47,166 bases of DNA, taken from NCBI GenBank assembly GCA_020051775.1, contig JAGVQJ010000152.1:1-47166 (forward strand), in the 5' to 3' direction. Below the pieces are notes generated by a model that was not told where the DNA came from, searched no databases, and saw nothing but the letters and a program-made list of their open reading frames with translations. The stretch comes from Calditrichota bacterium. GTDB lineage: Bacteria; Electryoneota; B3-LCP. Of this stretch, positions 6,499-14,415 are shown one piece after another (the first letter of the stretch is position 1; the number at the start of each line of letters is the position of its first letter). The position numbers and the translations under genes are program-made.

Positions 6499-9021
6499 TC
6501 ACCCCACCACCAGATTCAACAACTTCCCCGGCACGAAAATGACCTTGCGAATCTGCTTGCCCTCGAGGTAAGGAGTTAGCCGCTCGCTCATTTTGGCCAG
6601 AGCGACGACGCTTTCCTGATCAATGTCGGGATTTACCTCCAGTTTGTCCCTCAGCTTGCCGTTGACTTGCACCACCAGGGTGACCTTATCGCGCACCAGG
6701 GCCGCGGGATCGTATTCCGGCCAGGGCTGGTCGAAGACCGAGTCGGTTTCTTTTCGCTTCGCGTCGAGCATATGCCACAGCTCCTCCCCCAGGTGCGGCG
6801 CGAACGGCGCCACCAGCCGGGCGAACGTATCCAGGACTATTTTCAGTCCAGGAATCCCCCCCTGCCCCGAAGAAATCCCCCCTACCCCCCTTGATAAGGG
6901 GGGGGGCTGTACCGCAGCTTCCAGCAATCCGTTCAACAGCTCCATCATGCGGCTGATGGCGGTGTTGAAGTGCAACGTCTCCAGGTCTTGCGTCACATGC
7001 TGGATCGTGTAGTGCAGAGCATAGCGAACATCGCCGGAGGGTTCGCCTTCCTCCGCGCCTTCGGCATGGTTGAGATAGAGTGTCCAGAGCCGGTTGACGA
7101 ACCGCGCGATGCCGGTGATGCCTCCATCCGACCAGTCTCCTCCCTGTTCGTAGTCCCCCATGAACATCATGTACATGCGGAAGACGTCAGATCCGTACTT
7201 CTCCACAAACGCGTCCGGATTAACGACGTTGCCGCGCGACTTGGACATCTTGTCGCCCTTGTGAGTGATAATCCCTTGGTGGCGCAGGCAGGTGAACGGT
7301 TCATCGAAGGAGACCAGCCTGGCATCGTAGAGCGCCTTGATGATGAAGCGTGCGTAGAGCAGGTGCATGACCGAATGTTCGGCTCCGCCGATGTACTGAT
7401 CCACCGGCAGCCAGGCCTTTGTAACTTCGGGATCCCAGGCGACGTCGTCACGGTCCGGCGACAGGTAGCGCAGGAAATACCAGGACGAATCCACGAAGGT
7501 GTCCATGGTGTCGGGGTCGCGTTTAGCGGGCAGGCCGCAGATGGGGCACTCCACATCCATGAATTCAGGGAGGTTGGCCAGAGGCGATTTGCCCTTGGGG
7601 GCGAATTCCTTCACGTTTTCGGGCAGGCGCACGGGGAGCTGATCTTCCGGCACCGGCACCAGACCGCAAACGTCGCAGTGAATGATGGGGATGGGCGCTC
7701 CCCAGTAGCGTTGCCGTGACACCAACCAGTCGCGCAGCCGGTAGGTGACAGCCTGGCGGCCTCGGTTCAGTTCGGTGAGCTTGCGGGTTACTGCGCTCTT
7801 GCCCTCCTCGGACGCCGTGCCGTTAAACTCGGCGGAGTTGACCATCACGCCGGGTTCTTCGTAAGCCTGATCCATGAAAGCTGGGTCAAGACTGGAACCG
7901 GGCGGCTGGATGACGACTCGAATCGGCAGTTGGTATTTTCGGGCAAACTCGAAATCGCGCTGGTCGTGGGCGGGCACGGCCATGACGGCTCCGGTGCCGT
8001 AACCCATGAGCACGTAATCAGCAATCCAGATCGGCAGGCGGTCCCCGGTTAGCGGGTGCGTGGCGTAAGCTCCGGTGAACACGCCGGTTTTCTCACGCTC
8101 GGTGGAAATGCGTTCGATGTCGGTGGCGCGGTGGACGCTGTCAATATAGGTCTCCACGGCTCCGCGCTGTTTAGGAGTGGTAATCTCTGCGACCAGCGGG
8201 TGTTCCGGGGCAAAGACCATGTAGGTGACGCCGTAAAGGGTGTCGGGGCGGGTGGTGAATATCTCAAAGTAGGAGAAACCCGACCCTGAAGGGTCGGGCC
8301 ACCCCTCAATCAATTTTTCCAGAGCGAATGAAATCATCGCGCCTTCACTGCGCCCGATCCAGTTCTCCTGCATGATCTTCGTCTTGCGCGGCCAGTCAAG
8401 GCGCGACAGGCTCTCGAGGAGGCGGTCGGCGTACTGAGTGATTTTGAAAAACCACTGCTTCAAATCTCGCTTGAGGACGGGCGTGCCGCAGCGTTCGCAG
8501 GAGCCGCCTTCGGCCTGTTCGTTGGCCAGTACCGTCTGGCAAGAAGGGCACCAGTTGACGGGCGCCTGCTTCTGGTAGGCCAGGCCGCGATGGAACAGTT
8601 GCAGGAAGATCCACTGCGTCCAGCGGTAGTATTCGGGCGAGGAAGTGTTCACTTCGCGGGTCCAGTCGTACATCGCGCCGATCTGCTGTAACTGTTCGCG
8701 GATGTGCGTGATGCTGTCGGCGGTGGTGACGCCGGGGTGGACGCCGCGCGCCACAGCGTAGTTTTCCGCCGGCAAGCCGAAGGCGTCGAAGCCCATCGGT
8801 TCGAAGACGTTATACCCCTGCATGCGTTTCCAGCGGAAGAAGCTGTCGGCGGGAGCGAAGTTGTACCAATGGCCGATGTGCAGTTTTTTGGCTGACGGGT
8901 AGGAGAACATCACCAAGCCGTAGAACTTGCGCCCCGGTTTGGTCAGGTCGGTGTGGTGAGCGCCGGTCTGATCCCAGACGGCGCGCCATTTGGGTTCGAT
9001 TGGTGCGAATGGATAATCCAT
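6499..9021 (-). CDS. leuS: Leucyl-tRNA synthetase
   Basis: Charges tRNA-Leu with leucine in the cytoplasm. The protein (840 residues from the ATG at 9021, which begins MDYPFAPIEPKW) has HIGH at 48-51, a zinc-knuckle-like CPSC...CERC, the CP1 editing domain entry FTTRPDTLYGVTYMV, KMSKS in KGDKMSKSRGNVVNPD, and the anticodon-binding and C-terminal domains. Upstream in-frame codons are discarded because they translate the GTTGGTC heptamer array. Two palindromic repeat elements are translated inside the gene: EGWPDPSGSGF (about residues 238-248, DNA 8279-8305) at the edge of the editing domain and QPPPLSRGVGGISSGQGG (about 705-722, DNA 6868-6906) in the helical C-terminal part. Both keep the frame. 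A truncated second copy of its 5' end lies at 10803-10955. Confidence 0.97.
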   Translation of the reverse strand: MDYPFAPIEPKWRAVWDQTGAHHTDLTKPGRKFYGLVMFSYPSAKKLHIGHWYNFAPADSFFRWKRMQGYNVFEPMGFDAFGLPAENYAVARGVHPGVTTADSITHIREQLQQIGAMYDWTREVNTSSPEYYRWTQWIFLQLFHRGLAYQKQAPVNWCPSCQTVLANEQAEGGSCERCGTPVLKRDLKQWFFKITQYADRLLESLSRLDWPRKTKIMQENWIGRSEGAMISFALEKLIEGWPDPSGSGFSYFEIFTTRPDTLYGVTYMVFAPEHPLVAEITTPKQRGAVETYIDSVHRATDIERISTEREKTGVFTGAYATHPLTGDRLPIWIADYVLMGYGTGAVMAVPAHDQRDFEFARKYQLPIRVVIQPPGSSLDPAFMDQAYEEPGVMVNSAEFNGTASEEGKSAVTRKLTELNRGRQAVTYRLRDWLVSRQRYWGAPIPIIHCDVCGLVPVPEDQLPVRLPENVKEFAPKGKSPLANLPEFMDVECPICGLPAKRDPDTMDTFVDSSWYFLRYLSPDRDDVAWDPEVTKAWLPVDQYIGGAEHSVMHLLYARFIIKALYDARLVSFDEPFTCLRHQGIITHKGDKMSKSRGNVVNPDAFVEKYGSDVFRMYMMFMGDYEQGGDWSDGGITGIARFVNRLWTLYLNHAEGAEEGEPSGDVRYALHYTIQHVTQDLETLHFNTAISRMMELLNGLLEAAVQPPPLSRGVGGISSGQGGIPGLKIVLDTFARLVAPFAPHLGEELWHMLDAKRKETDSVFDQPWPEYDPAALVRDKVTLVVQVNGKLRDKLEVNPDIDQESVVALAKMSERLTPYLEGKQIRKVIFVPGKLLNLVVG
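6868..6906. repeat. CCCCCCTTnATAAGGGGGG palindromic repeat inserted in frame in leuS
   Basis: The segment GAAATCCCCCCTACCCCCC followed by TTGATAAGGGGGG is the same family as the intergenic copy at 32136-32164. Here it lies within the leuS reading frame and is translated as a Gly/Pro-rich loop. The repeat, not the synthetase family, explains this loop. Confidence 0.75.
8279..8305 (-). repeat. GGTGGCCCG-hairpin repeat inserted in frame in leuS
   Basis: Read on the minus strand: GGTGGCCCGACCC, TTCA-type loop, GGGTCGGG, TTT. A 9-bp stem (8279-8287 with 8290-8298). Two more copies with the same GGTGGCCCG lead and CGGGTTT tail are at 45881-45909 and 45947-45974. Translated within LeuRS as GWPDPSGSGF. 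Confidence 0.75.
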
Positions 9022-9048
9022 GGAATGAATAGTCGTTGGTTGCTGGTT

Positions 9049-9097
9049 GTTGGTCGTTGGTCGTTGGTCGTTGGTCGTTGGTCGTTGGTCGTTGGTC
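9049..9097. repeat. Tandem heptamer array (GTTGGTC)x7
   Basis: Seven exact tandem copies of GTTGGTC, 28 bp upstream of the leuS start. Two further copies lie beside the leuS fragment at 10950-10963. It does not have CRISPR architecture (no spacers). Slipped-strand length variation is likely, so copy number may vary and could affect leuS expression. Confidence 0.9.
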
Positions 9098-9135
9098 ACC
9101 CTCGACCCCGACAGATCCCATAAATTTAACAAAAT

Positions 9136-9198
9136 TAAAGCGGAAAGGCAAGGGGAAGGTGAAGGAAAAGGGGAAAGGGAATCGAAAAAATAAAAGAT
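9136..9198. other. Polypurine tract upstream of leuS
   Basis: About 60 bases on the plus strand are nearly all A and G (AAAGCGGAAAGGCAAGGGGA, then AAGGAAAAGGGGAAAGGGAA). On the leuS strand this is a C/T tract. It could form a triplex or simply be slippage-derived; no gene is seen here. Confidence 0.5.
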
Positions 9199-9241
9199 CC
9201 GTAGCGATAAATCTGATTAAGGTAAATGAGGAATAAATCAC

Positions 9242-9270
9242 TTGACATTTACATATAAATTGCATATAAT
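9242..9270 (+). promoter_or_regulatory. Perfect-consensus sigma70 promoter of the serine protease gene
   Basis: TTGACA (9242-9247), exactly 17 nt, TATAAT (9265-9270): 12 of 12 consensus bases at optimal spacing. The start codon follows 38 bp downstream of the -10 box. The strongest-looking promoter in the window. Confidence 0.85.
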
Positions 9271-9308
9271 TGCTGTATCTTCAATGGGGTATAAAATCTG
9301 GAGGCAAA

Positions 9309-10595
9309 ATGTATGGCAAAAAGGAAATAATTTTACTCGCGGCTATTTCGCTCGGAATGGTTAATGGTTTATCAAATCAAGGGTGTGCCCCCACTACGCG
9401 CCAATCCATGATTGCTATTCCCCCACCCATAAGTGTGGTAGCTGACAGCATTGGGATGGTCAGTGTGACTCGATTTCAAAGTGACATAGTTCCGGGTACA
9501 GTCATCGGCGCGCATCACGTTGGCATTCTTGAAGAGAATAAGTCCGATTACTACGCACAGGGATCAGTCACGCAAGAAATGGGAGCTTTATATCGCAAGG
9601 CAGCGGAACAAGAACTTAGCGCAGCCGGCTATGCAGTTGCCAAATCAAGCACTTCTTCGGTATTTGGGAGTGAAGAGGATGAAACCTGGAAGGCTAAATT
9701 TTTAATCGGAGCCACCTTCACAGATATAAACTTGAACACTTATGCGCAGTACGGCAAACAGAGAACGGACGTTTCGGTTAAATTAAAATGGGAATTATTC
9801 TGCCGAGAGACTCAGAAGGTAATCTATGACAAAAAATCCATGGGAACGAGTTCGATTCCTTTAATCGATCCCAATCCTTTGGTCATCGCTGTCCGAAATA
9901 GTTTTAAGTTCGTTCTGGCCGATACGACATTTGTCCAAGCAGTGCGAAAGAATAGCAGCTCCGTGAATACAAATTTGGATTTGCCTGAACTTCCCATGAA
10001 AATTTCAACATTTGAAGATAGTTTACTGACGGTTGAACAAATTGTCGGCAAGTCAATTCCAAGCGTCTTAGCGGTGAAAACTGCGAGGGGTCATGGGAGC
10101 GGTTTTTTAGTTGGTGATTCAGGACTAATAATTACTAACTACCATGTAATAGAAAATAATACCAAAGTGACAATTTTGTTGTATGATGGTTCTGAGGTGA
10201 CTGCACTTACAGTAAGGATTGACCCACAAAACGACATAGCTCTGCTAAGAATTGATGGAAAAATCGATTCGCTTAAATGTCTACCGCTTTGCTTAGATGC
10301 TACAACTCGTGTCGGCCAGGAGGTTATCGCAATTGGCGCTCCTCTTAGTTTGGCGCTATCGCATACCGTAAGTAAAGGGATTGTTAGTGGGATTAGGGAG
10401 GTCGAAAAAAGGCGTCTCATACAAACAGATGTGGCAATAAATCCTGGCAATAGCGGGGGGCCCATTATTAATATGCGCGGCCGGGTGATTGGAATCGCGA
10501 CTCTGAAGGTGTCGGGAACGGGCATTGAAGGTCTAGGATTTGCCATACCAATAGATGAGGCTTTATCCCATCTGAACGTAAAAGTAATGAAATAG
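9309..10595 (+). CDS. Trypsin-like serine protease (S1C/HtrA-like, no PDZ) with N-terminal secreted domain
   Basis: The ATG at 9309 has GGAGG 4 nt upstream; earlier in-frame codons fall inside the promoter. The N-terminus has a hydrophobic signal (IILLAAISLGMVNG) then NQGCAPT, possibly a lipoprotein Cys although the lipobox is not canonical. Residues about 25-240 form an unassigned domain reminiscent of LPS-assembly/GNA1162-like lipoproteins. Residues about 255-428 are a chymotrypsin-fold protease: GSGFLVGDSGLIITNYHVI (His), DIALLRI (Asp), INPGNSGGPII (Ser), with GLGFAIP near the end. No PDZ domain follows. Likely a periplasmic or surface protease. The gene is AT-rich and flanked by direct repeats of the leuS 5' end, which suggests it arrived as an insert between cpoB and leuS. 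Confidence 0.85.
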   Translation: MYGKKEIILLAAISLGMVNGLSNQGCAPTTRQSMIAIPPPISVVADSIGMVSVTRFQSDIVPGTVIGAHHVGILEENKSDYYAQGSVTQEMGALYRKAAEQELSAAGYAVAKSSTSSVFGSEEDETWKAKFLIGATFTDINLNTYAQYGKQRTDVSVKLKWELFCRETQKVIYDKKSMGTSSIPLIDPNPLVIAVRNSFKFVLADTTFVQAVRKNSSSVNTNLDLPELPMKISTFEDSLLTVEQIVGKSIPSVLAVKTARGHGSGFLVGDSGLIITNYHVIENNTKVTILLYDGSEVTALTVRIDPQNDIALLRIDGKIDSLKCLPLCLDATTRVGQEVIAIGAPLSLALSHTVSKGIVSGIREVEKRRLIQTDVAINPGNSGGPIINMRGRVIGIATLKVSGTGIEGLGFAIPIDEALSHLNVKVMK

Positions 10596-10705
10596 CTTCT
10601 CGGTGAGTAAGTAATTACAGCATTTCTCATCCAGGGTCATTCCCTTTAAACGCCCACCGAATGTAGCATTGCGAATGCGGCCCAGTCCCTTTTTTTGGAA
10701 GGATA

Positions 10706-10743
10706 AACAGAAGATCCCGAACTAGCGGTCGGGATCTTCTGTT
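10706..10743. terminator. 15-bp perfect hairpin after the protease gene
   Basis: AACAGAAGATCCCGA (10706-10720) pairs perfectly with 10729-10743 over an 8-nt loop. No clear U-tract on the plus strand and only a weak one on the minus strand, so termination is likely but not certain. It separates the protease from the leuS fragment. Confidence 0.55.
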
Positions 10744-10802
10744 AGCTTAAGGCGCAATAGTGGCAAGCCCTACTCCTTACTGCTTTCTTGACGACCACTT
10801 CC

Positions 10803-10955
10803 TGGCCGACGGGTAGGAGAACATCACCAGGCCGTAAAACTTGCGCCCCGGTTTGGTCAGGTCGGTATGGTGAGCGCCGGTCTGATCCCAGACGGCCAGC
10901 CACTTGGTTTCGATTGGTGCGAAAGGATAATCCAAAAGTTTATAGTCATTGGTCG
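10803..10955 (-). pseudogene. Truncated duplicate of the leuS 5' end
   Basis: Positions 10803-10934 align without gaps to leuS 8889-9020 (offset 1914), with 9 mismatches counted by hand in 132 positions. Homology continues, after a 1-nt indel, into the upstream ATAGTC-TTGGT sequence. The encoded peptide LDYPFAPIETKWLAVWDQTG, then AHHTDLTKPGRKFYGLVMFS, stops matching just before HIGH and reaches a stop after SARKWSSRKQ. The original ATG is TTG. It is a remnant, not a functional gene. Same orientation as leuS and located between the protease and cpoB, so the two copies are direct repeats flanking the protease. Confidence 0.9.
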
Positions 10956-10994
10956 TTGGTCGAACCGTAGGCGGGGACGCCGGTACTACCAAAA

Positions 10995-11810
10995 TTACTT
11001 CAATTTCGCTTTCGCTTGCGCGGCTTCGGGGCTGCCGGGGTACTGCTGCACGAGACGTTCGAAGGTGGACTGGGCCTCTTCGGTCTGCTTCAACTGCTGC
11101 AGGCAAAGCGCCACCTTGAACAGCGCCGCGGGGACTTTATTGCCTTGTGGATAGCGGCTTTCCACTTGACGGAAGTATTCCAAGGCCGGTTCGTATTTGT
11201 GTTGAATGTATTGGACTTCGCCCAGCCAGTAGAGGGCGTTGTCGGCCAGTTCGGTGTCGGGGTAGAGCTTCAGATACTCCTCAAAACCCGACCCGGCCAG
11301 GTCGTAGTTGCCTCGGGAAAGATCCTGATAGGCCTGATCGTAAAGTTCCTGCGGTTCAGGTCCCACGATGGCGGCGGTGGAATCGGTGCTGTCGGAAGCG
11401 GCGGATTTTTCCCGGTAGCGGGATTCGTCCATGCGCTGTACCACGCCGGTCAAGCGCTGGGACAGGTCATTGATCTGCGCGGAGAGCATTTGGCCTTGCG
11501 CCTGGTAATCATCCATGCGGCTGCTGGTGTAGGCGCGGAATTGTCGCAAGTCGGATTGCGTGACCATCTCTTCGACCAAACGATCCTGGCGGATCTGCAA
11601 GCCGTCAGCTTGCAAACGCAGGTTCTGGACGTCGCGACTCAGGGTATCCAACTTGGCGCGGATGTAAGTGGCGTCGGATTGAAATCCCGCGATTTCGTTG
11701 CGCGTGGCACAGCCGGACAGACTTAAGCCTGTCAGCAGCAGCGCCAGACAAATGGAGGGGAATCCCGGATTATACCGAGATTCCCCTGTTTTCCGCAAGG
11801 GACGTATCAC
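10995..11810 (-). CDS. cpoB: Tol-Pal system protein CpoB (YbgF-like)
   Basis: Periplasmic coordinator of outer-membrane constriction and peptidoglycan synthesis in Proteobacteria. Signal sequence ends in the lipobox-like LSGC at about residues 31-34, so here it may be lipid-anchored. A coiled coil (about 45-135, DTLSRDVQNLRLQADGLQIR) is followed by three TPRs (EPQELYDQAYQDLSRGNYDLA, ALYWLGEVQYIQHKYEPALE, ALFKVALCLQQLKQTEEAQS). The GTG start at 11810 overlaps the pal stop (GTGA). Last gene of the tol operon. Confidence 0.92.
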   Translation of the reverse strand: MIRPLRKTGESRYNPGFPSICLALLLTGLSLSGCATRNEIAGFQSDATYIRAKLDTLSRDVQNLRLQADGLQIRQDRLVEEMVTQSDLRQFRAYTSSRMDDYQAQGQMLSAQINDLSQRLTGVVQRMDESRYREKSAASDSTDSTAAIVGPEPQELYDQAYQDLSRGNYDLAGSGFEEYLKLYPDTELADNALYWLGEVQYIQHKYEPALEYFRQVESRYPQGNKVPAALFKVALCLQQLKQTEEAQSTFERLVQQYPGSPEAAQAKAKLK

Positions 11811-12379
11811 TGGATTACGATCTCAGCGCGGCGGTTTTTGGCCCAGGCGGACTCGTCGTGGCCGGGATCGGCGGGACGGGTTTCGCCATAGCTTACGGTG
11901 GTCACGTGACCGGCGTCAACGCCGAAATTAACGAAGAAATCACGCACGGTGTTGGCGCGACGTTCGCCCAAGGACAGGTTGTATTCTTCCGTGCCGCGTT
12001 CATCGCAATTGCCTTCGATGCGTACGTTCCAGTTAGAGTACTTCTGAATGACGGCAGCATTCATGTTGGCGGCTTCGCGGGCATCCGGCCGCAGGTTGGA
12101 TTTGTCATAATCGAAGTAAACAACCTGCATGGAACCCTTGGCCATCTGCTCGGCGCGAGCCAGGGCGGCCAGCGAGTCGGCGCGGGCGCGTTCCAAAGCC
12201 GCTAAACGTTCGGCTTCCAGACGCGCGGCGTCATCGGTTTTTTCCGGAGCGGCGACTGGGGTGGTCACCTCGGGAGGCGGCACCGGCGTCGTTTTTTTCG
12301 CACAACCGGCGATGACCAACACGGCCATCAATAACAATCCTGCCAACAGCAAGACTCTGAGTAAATCATTACGTTTCAT
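11807..12379 (-). CDS. pal: Peptidoglycan-associated lipoprotein Pal
   Basis: The ATG at 12379 follows GGAGG by 4 nt; the longer open frame upstream overlaps tolB and is rejected. Lipobox VIAGC, a charged Ala-rich linker (LEAERLAALERARADSLAAL), then an OmpA-like domain: VYFDYDKSNLRPDAR, GNCDERGTEEYNLSLGERRA, VSYGETRPADPG, NRRAEIVI. The NCDERGT...R residues bind meso-DAP peptidoglycan. Tethers the outer membrane to the wall and binds TolB from the adjacent gene. Confidence 0.96.
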   Translation of the reverse strand: MKRNDLLRVLLLAGLLLMAVLVIAGCAKKTTPVPPPEVTTPVAAPEKTDDAARLEAERLAALERARADSLAALARAEQMAKGSMQVVYFDYDKSNLRPDAREAANMNAAVIQKYSNWNVRIEGNCDERGTEEYNLSLGERRANTVRDFFVNFGVDAGHVTTVSYGETRPADPGHDESAWAKNRRAEIVIQ

Positions 12380-12434
12380 AGATCCTCCATGGAAAAGGTA
12401 TGGGTTGATTTGTTGTCTTATAGGTGGTTTAAAT

Positions 12435-13769
12435 TCATTTTCTCGAAGTGATAATGATCTCGGCGGAATCCTGAAGCACGGGCGACCAGGTGGGGCTGGT
12501 GCATTCCATGCCGGAATCCGTGACCCGTTCGACGTTGCGGCCATAGAGATCCATAGTATAGATTTGATAAACGCCGCTGCGGTTGGACGTAAAGGCGATC
12601 TTCATGCCATCCGGCGACCAGGTCGGGCTCATGTTATCGCCGGCGGCAGTGGTCAACCGAACGTGCCGTTCGCCGCGCGTGTCGGTGACGTAAATCTGAA
12701 ATCCTTCGTTATCGCCGCGGCGCACATAAGCGATCATGTCACCGCGCGGCGACCAGGCCGGGGAATCGTTGTAATTCCCGAAGGGCGTCAACCGGCGCAC
12801 GTTGCCGCCCTCGCTGTCCATGATGAACACCTGGGGCAACCCCAGGCGGTCGGAAGTGAAGGCGATTTCGCGACCGGTGGGCGACCAGGACGGCGCGGTT
12901 TCGATGGCAGCGTCATAGGTCAGCCGTTTGGCTGCACCCCCGATAGCGGGCCGCACATAGATTTCAGCGTTGCCGTCTTCCGATGAGCTGTACGCCAGTT
13001 TGCTGCCATCCGGCGACCAGTCCGGAGCGGAATCCACGCCTGGGGATCCTTGGTATAGATGCGGCGCACTTCCGGAAAAGTTCATGACGTAAATATCGGC
13101 GTTACCGCGTTTGAAACTGGTGAACGCAATCTGTGCGCCGTCCGGTGACCAGGAGGGCGACATGAGCGCGCTGCCCAGCGTCGTGCAACGTTTCAGATCG
13201 AAACCATCAAAGGTGGTCGTGTACAATTCCTTGCCACCGTTGGCCTTGGCGGTGAAAGCGATTCGTGTCAAAGCCACCGAGGGTTCGCCCGTGATCTGCC
13301 GGATCAGATCGGCGGCGATGCGATGCGCTGCCACCCGCGCTTTGACCGGCGGGAATTCGTAGACGTTATCCCAGAAGGGCGCGGCTTTCAATCCCGCCTT
13401 CAGGTGGAAAGAGGCTTTGGCGGATGAACCTCCGCCCAGGCTGCCTTCCAGGTACGTAATCGTGGGCGCTGACAGCGAACGGTTGCTATCGGGCGGCAGA
13501 TTCGGCAGGCGCAGGTCAAACAAGCCCGAAAGAGTCAGGTCGCGAATCAGAACCTTGCTTAAGGTATCCAGCGCTTCCGGTGACGCTCCGCTTGCTGCGC
13601 GAATGCCGGTGAAGTGCAGCGAGACCCGGTCGGAGAGCGCTACCTTGCCGCTTAAAAACACCTCTGGCAAGACTTCCTGTTGCCCATGTACCGGCAGTGG
13701 CATCAGGAATAACGCCTTGATGAAAGTGGCGGCGATGAGATTTTTTACCAGGCGCGATTTATTGAGCAC
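12435..13769 (-). CDS. tolB: Tol-Pal system beta-propeller TolB
   Basis: Periplasmic partner of Pal and TolA. Signal peptide (LIAATFIKALFLMPLPVHGQ), an N-terminal TolB_N domain (about 30-170), then WD40-like PD40 repeats with recurring SPSWSPDG, APDWSPDG, APSWSPTG, SPAWSPRG, SPTWSPDG and SPTWSP. The GTG at 13767-13769 is preferred because it puts a signal peptide at the N-terminus and gives an 11-nt overlap with the upstream gene; a TTG at 13808 would add 13 residues. No strong ribosome-binding site, consistent with translational coupling. Confidence 0.94.
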   Translation of the reverse strand: MLNKSRLVKNLIAATFIKALFLMPLPVHGQQEVLPEVFLSGKVALSDRVSLHFTGIRAASGASPEALDTLSKVLIRDLTLSGLFDLRLPNLPPDSNRSLSAPTITYLEGSLGGGSSAKASFHLKAGLKAAPFWDNVYEFPPVKARVAAHRIAADLIRQITGEPSVALTRIAFTAKANGGKELYTTTFDGFDLKRCTTLGSALMSPSWSPDGAQIAFTSFKRGNADIYVMNFSGSAPHLYQGSPGVDSAPDWSPDGSKLAYSSSEDGNAEIYVRPAIGGAAKRLTYDAAIETAPSWSPTGREIAFTSDRLGLPQVFIMDSEGGNVRRLTPFGNYNDSPAWSPRGDMIAYVRRGDNEGFQIYVTDTRGERHVRLTTAAGDNMSPTWSPDGMKIAFTSNRSGVYQIYTMDLYGRNVERVTDSGMECTSPTWSPVLQDSAEIIITSRK

Positions 13770-14406
13770 CGACAAATTCAAAGTGAACCCCCAGACGGTC
13801 GCTTCCAAAAGCCGGCGGTAGAGCCGGCAGCGGGCTGGATCTCAGGATGGCGCGTTGCGCTTCCTGATCGAAGAGAAAGTGACCGGATTTATTTTCCAGT
13901 TTAACTTCGGAGATCCTGCCGTTTTTATCCACTACGAAGAAGACCACAGCCTTCAGCGCTTTCGCCTGCTTGGCGCTGATGCTGGGTTTGAAATTGGACA
14001 GGATTTTAATCTGAATATTGCTTAAGTAATAGGGATACGGAAAATTGGCTCCATCCAGGTTGACGCTGCCGCCACCTCCTCCCCCGGTTACCGCCGGTGT
14101 GGGCGTCGCTTTTTTCGCGGCAGTTTCTTTACCCTTGCCACCCGGTGTCTCCTTGGTCGCCGCTTTGGAGGTTGATTTAACCTTCTCCACCGGCTGCGGT
14201 TTAACTTGCACGGGTGTGCCGGGTTTAACCGGTTCGCCCTTCACCTGGATCGCCGGGCCGGGTGGTCCACTGGGCGCCACCAACCTCACGGGCTGAAAGC
14301 GTCGCAGCGGAGGTATTTGCTTGGCCGGCATCTGTGCTACCAAAAACATCAGCGCCAACGCGGCAACATGCAACAGACCGGAAAGAAGATAGGCATTGCG
14401 CGTCAT
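13759..14406 (-). CDS. tolA: TolA/TonB-family energy-transducing protein
   Basis: N-terminal membrane anchor (LLSGLLHVAALALMFLVAQ), a Pro/Lys-rich periplasmic spacer (VKGEPVKPGTPVQVKPQPVE) ending in six consecutive Gly, and a TonB_C-like domain from about 120 (AVVFFVVDKNGRISEVKLEN, RAILRSSPLPALP, LGVHFEFV). Position between tolR and tolB indicates it takes the role of TolA, although the C-terminal domain reads as TonB_C; symbol by context. Links the TolQ-TolR motor to TolB/Pal. Confidence 0.85.
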   Translation of the reverse strand: MTRNAYLLSGLLHVAALALMFLVAQMPAKQIPPLRRFQPVRLVAPSGPPGPAIQVKGEPVKPGTPVQVKPQPVEKVKSTSKAATKETPGGKGKETAAKKATPTPAVTGGGGGGSVNLDGANFPYPYYLSNIQIKILSNFKPSISAKQAKALKAVVFFVVDKNGRISEVKLENKSGHFLFDQEAQRAILRSSPLPALPPAFGSDRLGVHFEFVGAQ

Positions 14407-14415
14407 CGCCCCGTC

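Noticed and set aside
6970..7719. 249-residue plus-strand open frame inside leuS
   Set aside because: Antisense shadow caused by codon bias of leuS; the LeuRS frame has all motifs.
9049..9097. Possible CRISPR array
   Set aside because: The unit is 7 nt and directly tandem, without spacers or cas genes nearby.
10777..11106. 109-residue minus-strand open frame containing a LeuRS-like segment
   Set aside because: It runs through cpoB in another frame and only the middle matches leuS; it is a pseudogene fragment, not an intact gene.
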